NCBI GenBank assembly: GCA_023423895.1
Contig: JAFAER010000097.1
Span: forward strand, 1 to 64,000
From: Pseudomonadota bacterium
GTDB lineage: Bacteria; Myxococcota_A; Polyangia; Polyangiales; Polyangiaceae
Direction of reading: 5' to 3'
DNA: 64,000 bases
Below the pieces are notes generated by a model. It was not told the DNA's origin. It saw nothing but the letters and a program-made list of their open reading frames with translations, and did not search any database. The position numbers and the translations under genes were made by a program. Position 1 is the first letter of the stretch, and the number at the start of each line of letters is the position of its first letter. Shown here piece after piece: positions 28,353 through 36,354 of this stretch.

Positions 28353-28779
28353 GTTTCCCCCTATGCGTCCGTGGCGCGTGTGCCGCGGACGTCACGCTTT
28401 TTGACACACATTCGCGGATGCGTCACCCGAAGAAGGCAGTGTGATTGGCTGATCCGATAAGCACGCGGGATCCGCTGAAAAGGTGGAAGCCACGCCTCGG
28501 GAAAGGGCGCTGTACGGCGGCGCGGAGTCGCGCGCGTGCGAGATAACTGACCGGCCAATCGGTCATGATTTCGGCTGCACGTGCTAGACGGGATAGACGC
28601 GCAAGTCACCCATTGACTCACGGACGAACACTGATTTCGCGTCTTTGTCGTTATATCGCGCATCGATGTCGCGGAAATGCGTCAAACTCTTGCAGCGGGT
28701 TGGGCGAGGGGAGTCTCGCTTCATCGCACCGCCCGTCGCGAGGAATCAACTGATCACAACAGCCATCAAGGGGGCGTTG
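28353..28779. other. Divergent intergenic region with lower GC
   Basis: This stretch between the GAF-HisKA gene and the heme-oxygenase-like gene is visibly richer in A/T than its surroundings (for example TCGTTATATCGCG near 28648), suggesting promoters for both genes. A TTGACT lies at 28613-28618 but no well-spaced -10 box follows. The frame of the downstream gene is open from 28645. Confidence 0.5.
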
Positions 28780-29625
28780 GTGGAACACTTCAAAAGTCCG
28801 TTCGGAGCTCGTGACTTCTCATCCGTGCGCGCTGTCGACAATCAGCGCTTCTTCGAGGAGATGCTCGAGCGAGCAAAGCAACACCGCTTCTTCTCGCACC
28901 CGTTCATGGGTTTGTTCGGGGCGCCGGGGCCGTCACGGGAGGTGACGGCCTTCATCCTGACGAGCTTCTACAAGATCGTCTCTCCGTTCACGGGCCTGCT
29001 CTGCGCGCTCGGAGGTCGTGCACCCGATCTCAAGAGCCGCTTCGCGCTCATGGACAACATCTACGAAGAGATGGGCTGCGGGAATCTCGATGCGGCGCAT
29101 CCGAGCCTGTATCTGAAGATGCTCGCGTCCATCGGCATCACTCCGAGCGACGCAGAAAGCGCGCGGACGCTCTCGTCCATTCGCAGGATCAACGAGCACC
29201 TTCATGACGTCGTTCATCGTCGCAGCTTCGCCGTCGCATGTGCCTTGCTCGCATCGGCCGAGGCGACGATTCCGCCGAGCTTCCCCGTTCTGGCGGAGAT
29301 GGCACGTCGCGCCTTCCCGGAGATCGACATGACGTTCTTCGATCGGCATGGCCCGCGCGACGACGGGCACTCCGACGATGCCGGGATGCTCTTCGCGCTC
29401 AGTGCGGACAGCTCCGAGTTCGAAGACGTGACCGCCGAGGTCGAGATGGATCTCGATCTTCGCGCAGAGCTCTTCGACGAGTGGATGCTCGCCATCAAGA
29501 CGGGCGTCACCATGCGTACGGGCGTGAGCGAGCGTCCGGCCCGGCGCGTCAGCGAGCGTCCGTCGCGCATGCCGCCGAGCGCGCGTCCGGCGCGGTCGCC
29601 GACGAGCGTGCCGCCCCCGGCCTGA
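28780..29625 (+). CDS. Heme-oxygenase-like (TenA/HDO-fold) putative metal oxidase
   Basis: A 281-residue all-helical protein of the iron-containing redox enzyme group within the heme-oxygenase-like superfamily. Candidate metal ligands occur in the expected order: Glu96/Glu97 and His107 in NIYEEMGCGNLDAAHPSLY, Glu161 in SAEATIPP, and a His/Asp cluster in FDRHGPRDDGHSDDAG (190-200). Known relatives include UndA and CADD, which cleave or oxidise small substrates; the substrate here is unknown. I choose GTG 28780 because CAAGGGGG precedes it by about 5 nt; in-frame ATG 28645 is possible. The last ~35 residues are a Ser/Arg/Pro repeat tail (SERPARR, SERPSRM, SARPARS) unusual for the family. Confidence 0.65.
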   Translation: MEHFKSPFGARDFSSVRAVDNQRFFEEMLERAKQHRFFSHPFMGLFGAPGPSREVTAFILTSFYKIVSPFTGLLCALGGRAPDLKSRFALMDNIYEEMGCGNLDAAHPSLYLKMLASIGITPSDAESARTLSSIRRINEHLHDVVHRRSFAVACALLASAEATIPPSFPVLAEMARRAFPEIDMTFFDRHGPRDDGHSDDAGMLFALSADSSEFEDVTAEVEMDLDLRAELFDEWMLAIKTGVTMRTGVSERPARRVSERPSRMPPSARPARSPTSVPPPA

Positions 29626-29931
29626 GCGCTGCACGTACGATGGCCCGAGAGCGGCGCCTCGCCTCGCATCCTTCCAGACGCGCGGCGCCGCTTTTCTTGT
29701 GTGGGGGAGGGTTCGCGCACGAGAGCGACCGGTGCCTGCGTGAAAGGAGGGGCAGCCCTCTCAGGGACGTGGGCAAAAACCTCGTACGGTGTGCATCCGA
29801 GGCCTGATGACCTCTGCCGTACGCACCGGATGATGCGCCGGGACCTCGGCCGCGCATCACGATGAGCTTTGGATCGTGCGCGGGGGCTTGCGTGTCGGGC
29901 CACGGCGTGGCTCGATGCGCGCCCCGTGACG
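29626..29931. other. Intergenic region between the heme-oxygenase-like and kinase genes
   Basis: Apart from a terminator-like hairpin (29650-29692) no gene, repeat or known element is seen. The remainder should hold the kinase promoter. Confidence 0.5.
29650..29692 (+). terminator. Terminator-like hairpin after the heme-oxygenase-like gene
   Basis: AGCGGCGCC (29650-29658) pairs perfectly with GGCGCCGCT (29684-29692) across a 25-nt loop, and the stem is followed by TTTCTTGT. It begins 25 nt after the stop codon, where an intrinsic terminator is expected. Confidence 0.5.
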
Positions 29932-31377
29932 ATGCCCGAGAACCGCTCGCAACGCGCCGAGGACGCCATCGGTCCGCATCGCATCGTCTGCTGTCTCGCG
30001 GTCACGTCGACATGCGAGATCGACCAGGCGATCACGTACGGTCCGTTCGGGTTCCAGCGGGACGTCGTCCTGAAGCGGATCCTCGCCGGCCTCGAGGACG
30101 AGGAGCTCGATCGTGCCGCGGGCCGTCTCCTCCGCGAAGCCGCGGTGCTCGCGCGGCTTTCACATCCGGCGATCGTTCGGCTGTACGAGCTCACGGAGCA
30201 CGAAGGGTTGCCCGTCCTCGTGCTCGAGCACGTGGATGGGCCGTCGCTCGCGAGCTTGCTCGATGTGCTGGACGCGAGCGGAGCTCCCCTCGACGAGGGC
30301 TGCGCGCTCTATGTCGGGTACCGGGTCTTCTGCGCGCTCGACGCCGCGCATCGCGCGTGCGATCCGACCAGCGGCGCGCCCCTGCCGATCGTTCACGGTG
30401 ACGTGGCGCCGTCGAACGTGCTCGTCCCGTGGGACGGACACGTGAAGCTGGCCGACTTCGACCTCTCGAGCGGCCATGGGCCGGGCACGCCCGGCTTCGT
30501 CGCGCCGGAGCGGCTCCGTGGTGGCTCGGCGTCGACGCGCTCGGACGTCTTCTCGGCGTGCCTGCTCGTGCGCGAGCTGCTCCTGCGCGCAGGTGGCGTC
30601 TGCCCGACGGACGCGCCGCTCTCGAAGGTGTGCCCTTGGCTGGATCCGGCGCTCGTCGATGCGCTCGATCGAGGACTCTCGCCGGATCCGCGTGCGCGAA
30701 CCGTCAGCGCAGCGGAGGTGGCGACCCGCCTCCTCGAGGTCGTCGACGTCGAGGCAGCGCGCGAGCGGCTGTCTCGTCACATGGCGGGGGTTGCGCGCAC
30801 GCCGTCGGACCCTCGCGTCGTCGCGGCGCGTCCGGCGGCGGCGCGCGTCGAGTCACCGCCGCCGTCCGTCGAGGTCGATGTCGATCTCGAGATGGACGAA
30901 GAGCCCGACGTGCGGCTGGGGCCAGGCGTGGCGGTTGCCGTCGCGGTCACGGCGATGACGCCCGTGCCGCAGCTGACTCCGCGGGGGCCGGCGGCCCCGG
31001 CGCCGATCTCGACGTTACGACCGACCGCGATGAGCCTGCCGCCGCGCTCTTCCGAGCGTGACCGTGGAGCGCTCTCTTCGCTGCGCACCGTGAAGTCGGC
31101 GCGGCGTCGACGGCAGCGTGCAGCATGGATTGGTGCGGTCGTCGCCGGGACCGCGCTCGGGGCGTGTTGTGCGCTCCTCGTGCTCGCGAAGATGCGAGGC
31201 GGCGCATCCTTCCCCGCCGACCACGAGCGTGAGCCCCCGCCCGTGGCTGCGACGTCTGCGGTCGCGATCCCGCCAGCGCAGGAGTCTTCTTCCGAGAACG
31301 GCACGGCCTTGCTGCCTCCCGCCGCGAGCGATGTCCTCGAGCTGCCGGCCGATGCCGGGGCACTGCCACCGCCCTGA
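29932..31377 (+). CDS. Hanks-type Ser/Thr protein kinase with degenerate nucleotide loop
   Basis: A 481-residue membrane-anchored kinase. Visible: the invariant Lys48 (RDVVLKRIL), alpha-C Glu69 (RLLREAAVL), catalytic loop IVHGDVAPSNVLV (H155-G-D157), DFD in place of DFG (175-177), and FVAPERL for the APE motif. The Gly-rich P-loop is not recognisable (STCEIDQAITYGPFGFQ), so ATP binding may be weakened, though the catalytic residues remain. A long Pro/Ala/Thr-rich juxtamembrane region leads to one TM segment near residues 404-426 and a short extracytoplasmic tail without sensor domains. I start at ATG 29932; GTG 29926 is an alternative. Substrates unknown. Confidence 0.8.
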   Translation: MPENRSQRAEDAIGPHRIVCCLAVTSTCEIDQAITYGPFGFQRDVVLKRILAGLEDEELDRAAGRLLREAAVLARLSHPAIVRLYELTEHEGLPVLVLEHVDGPSLASLLDVLDASGAPLDEGCALYVGYRVFCALDAAHRACDPTSGAPLPIVHGDVAPSNVLVPWDGHVKLADFDLSSGHGPGTPGFVAPERLRGGSASTRSDVFSACLLVRELLLRAGGVCPTDAPLSKVCPWLDPALVDALDRGLSPDPRARTVSAAEVATRLLEVVDVEAARERLSRHMAGVARTPSDPRVVAARPAAARVESPPPSVEVDVDLEMDEEPDVRLGPGVAVAVAVTAMTPVPQLTPRGPAAPAPISTLRPTAMSLPPRSSERDRGALSSLRTVKSARRRRQRAAWIGAVVAGTALGACCALLVLAKMRGGASFPADHEREPPPVAATSAVAIPPAQESSSENGTALLPPAASDVLELPADAGALPPP

Positions 31378-31596
31378 GCTCCCACGGAAGCGCCACGCAG
31401 CGCGGGTAGGTCGATCCCAAAAACGACGCGCTCGGGGCAGACCTGCGGTGGCGTTCGAGCAAGCGCGCGGCCCGCCGACCTTGCGAAGGGCTCGTTCCCG
31501 TCGGCTCCGGTGCCGCGGCGCCGCGTGAGGGTGCGGCACGTGGCTTGCGGTCCTCGTGCACAGCGTCGCGCGACGCTGCATGCGAGGAGGTGGACC

Positions 31597-31896
31597 ATGG
31601 GAACGATTGCGAATCGCGGTGAAGGCGTCGCCGAGCAGGTCGGCGGCAAGATCAAGGAAGGGATCGGCAAGGTCATCGGCAACGAGCAGATGCAAGCCGA
31701 AGGCAAGGCGAAGGAGGCCAAAGGCGAGGCACGCGAGGAGGCCGCGAAGGCGGGCGAGCGCGGGAAGGCAGCCGGCGACGAGCTGGCTGGAACCGTCAAG
31801 AATCGCGTCGGCGCGGTCATCGGCAACGAGCAGATGCAGGCCGAAGGCAAGGCGAAGGAGCTCGAGGGCGAGGCTCGCGACAAAGCGAACCGATAG
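31597..31896 (+). CDS. CsbD-like stress protein with two CsbD units
   Basis: A 99-residue hydrophilic, Glu/Lys/Ala-rich protein. Two copies of the CsbD motif occur in tandem: residues 17-45 and 65-93, each containing VIGNEQMQAEGKAKE. The two copies are also very similar as DNA, so duplication is recent. Most CsbD proteins have one unit of about 60-70 residues; members are stress-induced in many bacteria but lack an assigned activity. ATG 31597 is preceded by GAGGAGGTGG, one of the best ribosome binding sites in the window, suggesting high expression. Confidence 0.85.
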   Translation: MGTIANRGEGVAEQVGGKIKEGIGKVIGNEQMQAEGKAKEAKGEAREEAAKAGERGKAAGDELAGTVKNRVGAVIGNEQMQAEGKAKELEGEARDKANR

Positions 31897-31960
31897 CCAG
31901 TTTCGATCGCGCTCGTCGGGCACATGGACGGGCACATGGACGCCCGGCGAGCGTCGCGCG

Positions 31961-33475
31961 TCAGGTTCGCGCGTGTGCTCGAGCGTCGCTCGTCCGCTTG
32001 GCGCCCGCGCCTGACCCCTTGCGCAGCTCGAGCACGCCGTCTTCGAGACGGCCGCGCCGGAGCAAGGCGAGGTCGAGCGCGTAGTTCTGATACAGCTTCC
32101 ACGGCGCGCGCGAGCCCTGCTTGGGAATCTGAGCAAGCGCGCGCTGAACGTACCCCGACGAGAAGTCGATGATCGGCTCCTCTCGAAGGGAAGGATCGTT
32201 CTGTCGAGGGATCGCGACGTCGTAGCCGCGGTCATCCATGTGGCGGAGCAGCCGGCAGACGTATTCGCTCGTGAGATCGCACTTCAGCGTCCACGATGCA
32301 TTCGTGTAGCCGATCGCGAACGCGAGATTCGGCACGTCGCTGAGCATCAGCCCTTTGTAGACCATGCAATCGGGCGGCTCGACGGCCTTGCCGTCGACCT
32401 CGAGACGTGCGCCTCCGAGGAACTGCAGCTTGAGCCCCGTCGCGGTGACGACGAGGTCGGCCTCGAGCTCCTCGCCCGATCGCAGGCGGATGCCGCCCTC
32501 CGTGAACGTCTCGATGTGGTCCGTCACGACCGAGGCCTTGCGCTTCCGAAGGGCAGCGAAGAGATCCCCGTCCGGAACCAGACAGAGGCGCTGGTCCCAC
32601 GGATCGTAAGACGGTACGAAGTGCGCGTTCGCGTCCACGGCGCCGCGGACGCTCCGCTTCATCTGTCCGACGAGCAGCCGCTTCGCGACGCGCGGAGCCT
32701 TCCGGCAGAAGTTGTAGAAGCCCATGCTGACGAGCACGTTCTTCCAGCGCATCACCGAATAGGCGGCCTTCGTCGACAGACGGCCGCGCATCCACGTGGC
32801 GACGGGATCCCGCTCAGGCATCGAGATGATGTACGTCGGCGAACGCTGGAGCATCGTCACGTGCGCCGCTCGCTTGGCGAGCTCCGGTACGAGGGTCACG
32901 GCGGTGGCGCCGCTGCCGATGACGACGACGCGCTTGCCCTCGTAGTCGACGTCCTCCGTCCACTTCTGCGGATGAACGACGCGTCCTCGGAACCGGTCGA
33001 GGCCCGGGAAGTCGGGTGTGTAGCCTTCGCTGTAGTCGTAATATCCCGAGCAGACGAAGACGAACCGCGCCTTGTAGCGCACGAGCTCACCCGTCTCGGT
33101 GTTCCGCGCGTCGATCGTCCAGCACGCCTCGTCCGTCGACCACGACACCCGCTCCACGCGGCGGCGGTACTCGATGTGCCGATCGATCCCGTAGTGCTCG
33201 GCGGTCTCGCGGATGTACTCGAGGATCGCCGGTCCGTCGGCGATGGCTTTCGCGTTCGTCCAGGGACGGAACGAGTACCCGAGCGTGTACATGTCCGAGT
33301 CGGAGCGGATCCCGGGATAGCGGAAGAGATCCCACGTTCCTCCGAGCCGCTCGCGTCCTTCGAGGATGACGTACGACTTCCCGGGCAAGCTCGTTTGCAG
33401 GTGGTAGGCCGCGCCGATGCCGGAGAGACCCGCACCGATGATGACGACGTCGAGCGCTTGGCTTGCCTTGGACAT
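31961..33475 (-). CDS. Flavin-containing monooxygenase (Baeyer-Villiger type)
   Basis: A 504-residue FAD/NADPH enzyme. It has two Rossmann motifs, GAGLSG (14-19) for FAD and GSGATA (187-192) for NADPH, separated by the Baeyer-Villiger fingerprint FxGxxxHxxxW (FRGRVVHPQKW, 162-172). GGTWDLFRYPGIRSDSDMYT near residue 45 is also typical. Such enzymes insert oxygen next to a ketone to give an ester or lactone, or oxidise N and S atoms; the substrate cannot be inferred. ATG 33475 is preceded by AGGTGAG. It is divergent from the PilZ gene. Confidence 0.9.
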   Translation of the reverse strand: MSKASQALDVVIIGAGLSGIGAAYHLQTSLPGKSYVILEGRERLGGTWDLFRYPGIRSDSDMYTLGYSFRPWTNAKAIADGPAILEYIRETAEHYGIDRHIEYRRRVERVSWSTDEACWTIDARNTETGELVRYKARFVFVCSGYYDYSEGYTPDFPGLDRFRGRVVHPQKWTEDVDYEGKRVVVIGSGATAVTLVPELAKRAAHVTMLQRSPTYIISMPERDPVATWMRGRLSTKAAYSVMRWKNVLVSMGFYNFCRKAPRVAKRLLVGQMKRSVRGAVDANAHFVPSYDPWDQRLCLVPDGDLFAALRKRKASVVTDHIETFTEGGIRLRSGEELEADLVVTATGLKLQFLGGARLEVDGKAVEPPDCMVYKGLMLSDVPNLAFAIGYTNASWTLKCDLTSEYVCRLLRHMDDRGYDVAIPRQNDPSLREEPIIDFSSGYVQRALAQIPKQGSRAPWKLYQNYALDLALLRRGRLEDGVLELRKGSGAGAKRTSDARAHART

Positions 33476-33634
33476 CTCACCTGCTTTGTACCGCGGAACG
33501 TCCGGTCGCGCCCGGAGAAGGGTACGCCGAGACGAAAGAGGAAGGGCGCGCGGATCGGGATAGCTCGGGCGGGGGATGCGCGGAGGTCGCGCGCCGCATA
33601 GTCTGAGCGTGACAGAGCGTGGCAGGAGGAAGTC

Positions 33635-33961
33635 TTGGTCGAAGAAAAGCGACGGCATGCGCGCGTGCCCATCGACATCCCGCTCCTCTTCCAGGTGAAG
33701 GGACGGAATCGCGAGCGTCCCGGCGCCGCAAAGGACATCTCGGTCGGCGGGATGTTCATCGAGACCGACGAGGCTTCGAAGTTCGGATCCGAGCTGCTCA
33801 TCCGCATCCGACTGCCTGGCTCGGAGCAATCGCTCCTCTTGCGCGGGATCGTCCGCTGGGAGACGGGGCGCGGGATGGGCGTGCAATTCGGCTCGCTCGG
33901 AGCCCTCGAGACGCACCTCATCACCGAGATCACGCGAAAGCACGCTGCCCGCGCGCGCTGA
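33635..33961 (+). CDS. PilZ-domain c-di-GMP-binding protein
   Basis: A 108-residue single-domain protein. Both c-di-GMP contact motifs are present: RxxxR at residues 6-10 (RRHAR) and DxSxxG at 34-39 (DISVGG), followed by the barrel strands LLLRGIVRWETGRGMGVQF. Comparable small PilZ proteins in myxobacteria adjust motility and polarity. The start is TTG 33635, directly after GAGGAAG; no ATG is available before the RxxxR motif, so a TTG start is well supported. The gene ends 7 bp before the convergent cysE stop. Confidence 0.88.
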   Translation: MVEEKRRHARVPIDIPLLFQVKGRNRERPGAAKDISVGGMFIETDEASKFGSELLIRIRLPGSEQSLLLRGIVRWETGRGMGVQFGSLGALETHLITEITRKHAARAR

Positions 33962-33968
33962 TGCCGGA

Positions 33969-34862
33969 TCAACCCTCGTCGCTGCGGGCGCGGCCGAACA
34001 CCTTCGAATCGGGAGGTACGGAGGACGTCAGCCACACGTTGCCGCCGATGACCGAGCGTGCGCCGATGACGGTGTCACCGCCGAGGATCGTCGCTCCGGC
34101 ATAAATCGTGACGCCGTCCTCGATCGTCGGGTGCCGCTTCTTTTTCACCTCGTCCCGATGCGGGACGCTGAGCGCGCCGAGCGTCACTCCCTGATAGAGC
34201 TTCACGTCGTTGCCGATCTCGGTCGTCTCGCCGATGACGACACCGGTTCCGTGATCGATGAAGAAGCGCTCGCCGATCGTCGCGCCCGGGCTGATGTCGA
34301 TGCCGGTGCGCGAGTGCGCGTGCTCCGTGATGATGCGCGGGATCATGGGGACGCCGGCGCGATGGAGACGATTGGCGATCCGGTACGCGACGATCGCTTC
34401 GATCGACGGGTACGAGAACACGATCTCCTCGACGTTCTTGGCGGCCGGGTCGCCGTCGTAGGCCGCACGGACGTCGGCGTCGATCATGCGGCGGAGCTCC
34501 GGGATCTCCGCGAAGAGCGTGAGCACCACGCTCTCGCCGGAGCCCGTCGGGAGCTGGCAGGCGGTCCGTCCCATGCGCTGGTCGTACGTGAGCGCCCGTT
34601 CGATCTGATCGACGAGCAGGTGATGCGCTCCGTACAAGCCCTCGGCGATTGCCTGCCTGAGGTTGTCGCGCGTCAGCGCGCGCGTCGCGTAGAACCCGAC
34701 GAGGATGGAGGACTTGATGTGCTCGACCGCGTCGATGACGGCGCGCTTGTTGGGTAGCGCCGCGCTCTCGAGGTTGTCGATCTCGAGCTTGCCGGTGTAG
34801 CTCGCCACCACCTGGTCGATCGCTGCCTCGAGCTCGCGAAAGCGCTTCGGCTCCGTTGCCAT
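33969..34862 (-). CDS. cysE: Serine O-acetyltransferase (long-form)
   Basis: A 297-residue enzyme that acetylates serine, the first committed step of cysteine synthesis. A helical N-terminal domain (about 1-170) precedes left-handed beta-helix hexapeptide repeats. The core GATIGERFFIDHGTGVVIGETTEIG contains the catalytic Asp-His pair, and KLYQGVTLGAL follows. The C-terminus ends at about residue 297 without the short Ile-terminated tail used in E. coli CysE to bind the synthase, so complex formation may differ. ATG 34862 has no ribosome binding site because a 12-bp palindrome occupies that position. Divergent from cysM. Confidence 0.92.
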   Translation of the reverse strand: MATEPKRFRELEAAIDQVVASYTGKLEIDNLESAALPNKRAVIDAVEHIKSSILVGFYATRALTRDNLRQAIAEGLYGAHHLLVDQIERALTYDQRMGRTACQLPTGSGESVVLTLFAEIPELRRMIDADVRAAYDGDPAAKNVEEIVFSYPSIEAIVAYRIANRLHRAGVPMIPRIITEHAHSRTGIDISPGATIGERFFIDHGTGVVIGETTEIGNDVKLYQGVTLGALSVPHRDEVKKKRHPTIEDGVTIYAGATILGGDTVIGARSVIGGNVWLTSSVPPDSKVFGRARSDEG

Positions 34863-34864
34863 GG

Positions 34865-34876
34865 TGTAACGTTACA
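34865..34876. promoter_or_regulatory. Perfect 12-bp palindrome between divergent cysE and cysM
   Basis: TGTAACGTTACA is a perfect palindrome 2 bp upstream of the cysE start codon and 27 bp upstream of the cysM start. The position suits an operator controlling both genes. No recognised CysB, CymR or IscR consensus is evident, so the cognate regulator is unknown. Confidence 0.6.
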
Positions 34877-34903
34877 TCCCACAATGCGAGGGGTCGCGCA
34901 CGC

Positions 34904-35806
34904 ATGAAGATCGCCGATCTCGTGGGCCGTACGCCGATGGTCGAGCTCCTGACGGGCGTCGACCGTCCCGGCATCCGGCTCTTCGCGAAGCTGGAAGGGA
35001 ACAACCCCGGCGGGAGCGTGAAGGACCGGGCGGCAAGGTCGATGATCCTCGGCGCCGAGGCCCGCGGCGAGCTCCGACCCGGGATGCGCCTGATCGAGCC
35101 GACGAGCGGCAACACGGGGATCGCGCTGGCGATGATCGCCACGACGCGCGGCTACCCGATCGAGCTCGTGATGCCGGACAACGCCACCGCCGAGCGCGTC
35201 CAGACGATGCGAGCCTTCGGCGCGGAGGTCATCCTCACGCCGGCCGCGGGCGGGATGGAAGCGACGATCGACTACGCACGCGCGAAGGTCGCAAAGGGCG
35301 GCTACGTCATGCTCGACCAGTTCGCGAACGCGGACAACTGGCGTGCCCACTACATGACGACGGCCCCCGAGATCTGGGGCGACACGGGCGGCGGCATCAC
35401 GCACTTCGTCAGCGCGATGGGGACGACCGGCACGATCATGGGGTGTTCGAGGTTCTTCAAGGAGCAGAACGCTGCGATCACCATCGTCGGGTGTCAGCCG
35501 GCGCCCGGGACGAGCATCCCCGGCATCCGTCGCTGGCCACCCGAGTACCTGCCGAAGATCTACGAGCCGAGCCGCGTCGACCGCATCGTGGACGTCGCGC
35601 CGATCGACGCCGAGCGCACGGCGCGAGCGCTCGCGCGCGAGGAAGGCGTCTTCGGAGGCGTGAGCTCGGGCGGTGCAGTGTGGGCGGCACGTGTCGTCTG
35701 TCGCGACCTCGCCGCGGAGGCCAAAGACGGCGTGGTCGTGTGCATCGTCTGCGACCGCGGCGATCGTTATGTCTCGTCGCCGCTGTTCCACCCGGAGGGC
35801 TCGTGA
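34904..35806 (+). CDS. cysM: Cysteine synthase B
   Basis: A 300-residue PLP enzyme that makes cysteine from O-acetylserine and sulfide or thiosulfate. The Schiff-base lysine is K40 in GGSVKDRA; the substrate loop TSGNTG (about 67-72) and the phosphate-binding GTTGT block are present. RRWPPEYLP is the sequence that separates CysM from CysK. The length matches CysM. The first codon, ATG 34904, lies 27 bp after the divergent palindrome. The stop overlaps the following osmC-type GTG by 4 nt, so the two are co-translated. Confidence 0.92.
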   Translation: MKIADLVGRTPMVELLTGVDRPGIRLFAKLEGNNPGGSVKDRAARSMILGAEARGELRPGMRLIEPTSGNTGIALAMIATTRGYPIELVMPDNATAERVQTMRAFGAEVILTPAAGGMEATIDYARAKVAKGGYVMLDQFANADNWRAHYMTTAPEIWGDTGGGITHFVSAMGTTGTIMGCSRFFKEQNAAITIVGCQPAPGTSIPGIRRWPPEYLPKIYEPSRVDRIVDVAPIDAERTARALAREEGVFGGVSSGGAVWAARVVCRDLAAEAKDGVVVCIVCDRGDRYVSSPLFHPEGS

Positions 35807-36213
35807 AGGTCACGCTCGACCGCATCGGTCACGCCGCCTTCGAGGCGACCGCCGGCTCGGGAGGCACGCTCGTCGTCGACGGGGCACCGGAGATCGGCGG
35901 CGAGGGACGCGGAATGCGGCCCATGGAGCTGCTCCTCTCCGCGGTCGCGAGCTGCGCGGCGATGGACGTCGTGCACATCCTCGTGAACAAGCAGAAGGAG
36001 CCGCTCGAGCATCTTCGGGTCGAGATCGAAGGCGTGCGCCCGACCGCGACGCCCGCACCGTTCACGCACATGAAGCTCGTGTTCATCTTGAAGGGAGCGG
36101 TCGACGACGGGAAGCTGCAGCGCGCCGTGTCGCTCGCCGTCGAGAAGTACTGCTCTGCACGAGCAACCCTCGGCGACGTCGAGGTGACGTGGGAGGCGCG
36201 GCGCGAGGCCTGA
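35803..36213 (+). CDS. OsmC/Ohr-family protein
   Basis: A 136-residue OsmC-fold protein. The two redox cysteines are in LLSAVASCAAMDVV (about residue 48) and KYCSARATLGDV (about 113), the usual peroxidatic and resolving positions for a thiol-dependent peroxidase acting on organic hydroperoxides. Some members have other roles. GTG 35803 overlaps the cysM stop and is needed to begin with VKVTLDRIGHAAF. Joint transcription with cysM fits supply of thiols for peroxide defence. Confidence 0.85.
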   Translation: MKVTLDRIGHAAFEATAGSGGTLVVDGAPEIGGEGRGMRPMELLLSAVASCAAMDVVHILVNKQKEPLEHLRVEIEGVRPTATPAPFTHMKLVFILKGAVDDGKLQRAVSLAVEKYCSARATLGDVEVTWEARREA

Positions 36214-36354
36214 CCGCTCGGCGAATGCGCTGGCCGCTCTGCTGACCATGCGCGGCGATTTTCTAAGATTTCGCTTATTTCCGATCCCCTAGCACGGTCG
36301 GGATTCCATGTGCGGCGAAGCTGATGCACAATCCCCCGGCTTGGTCAGACGGGG

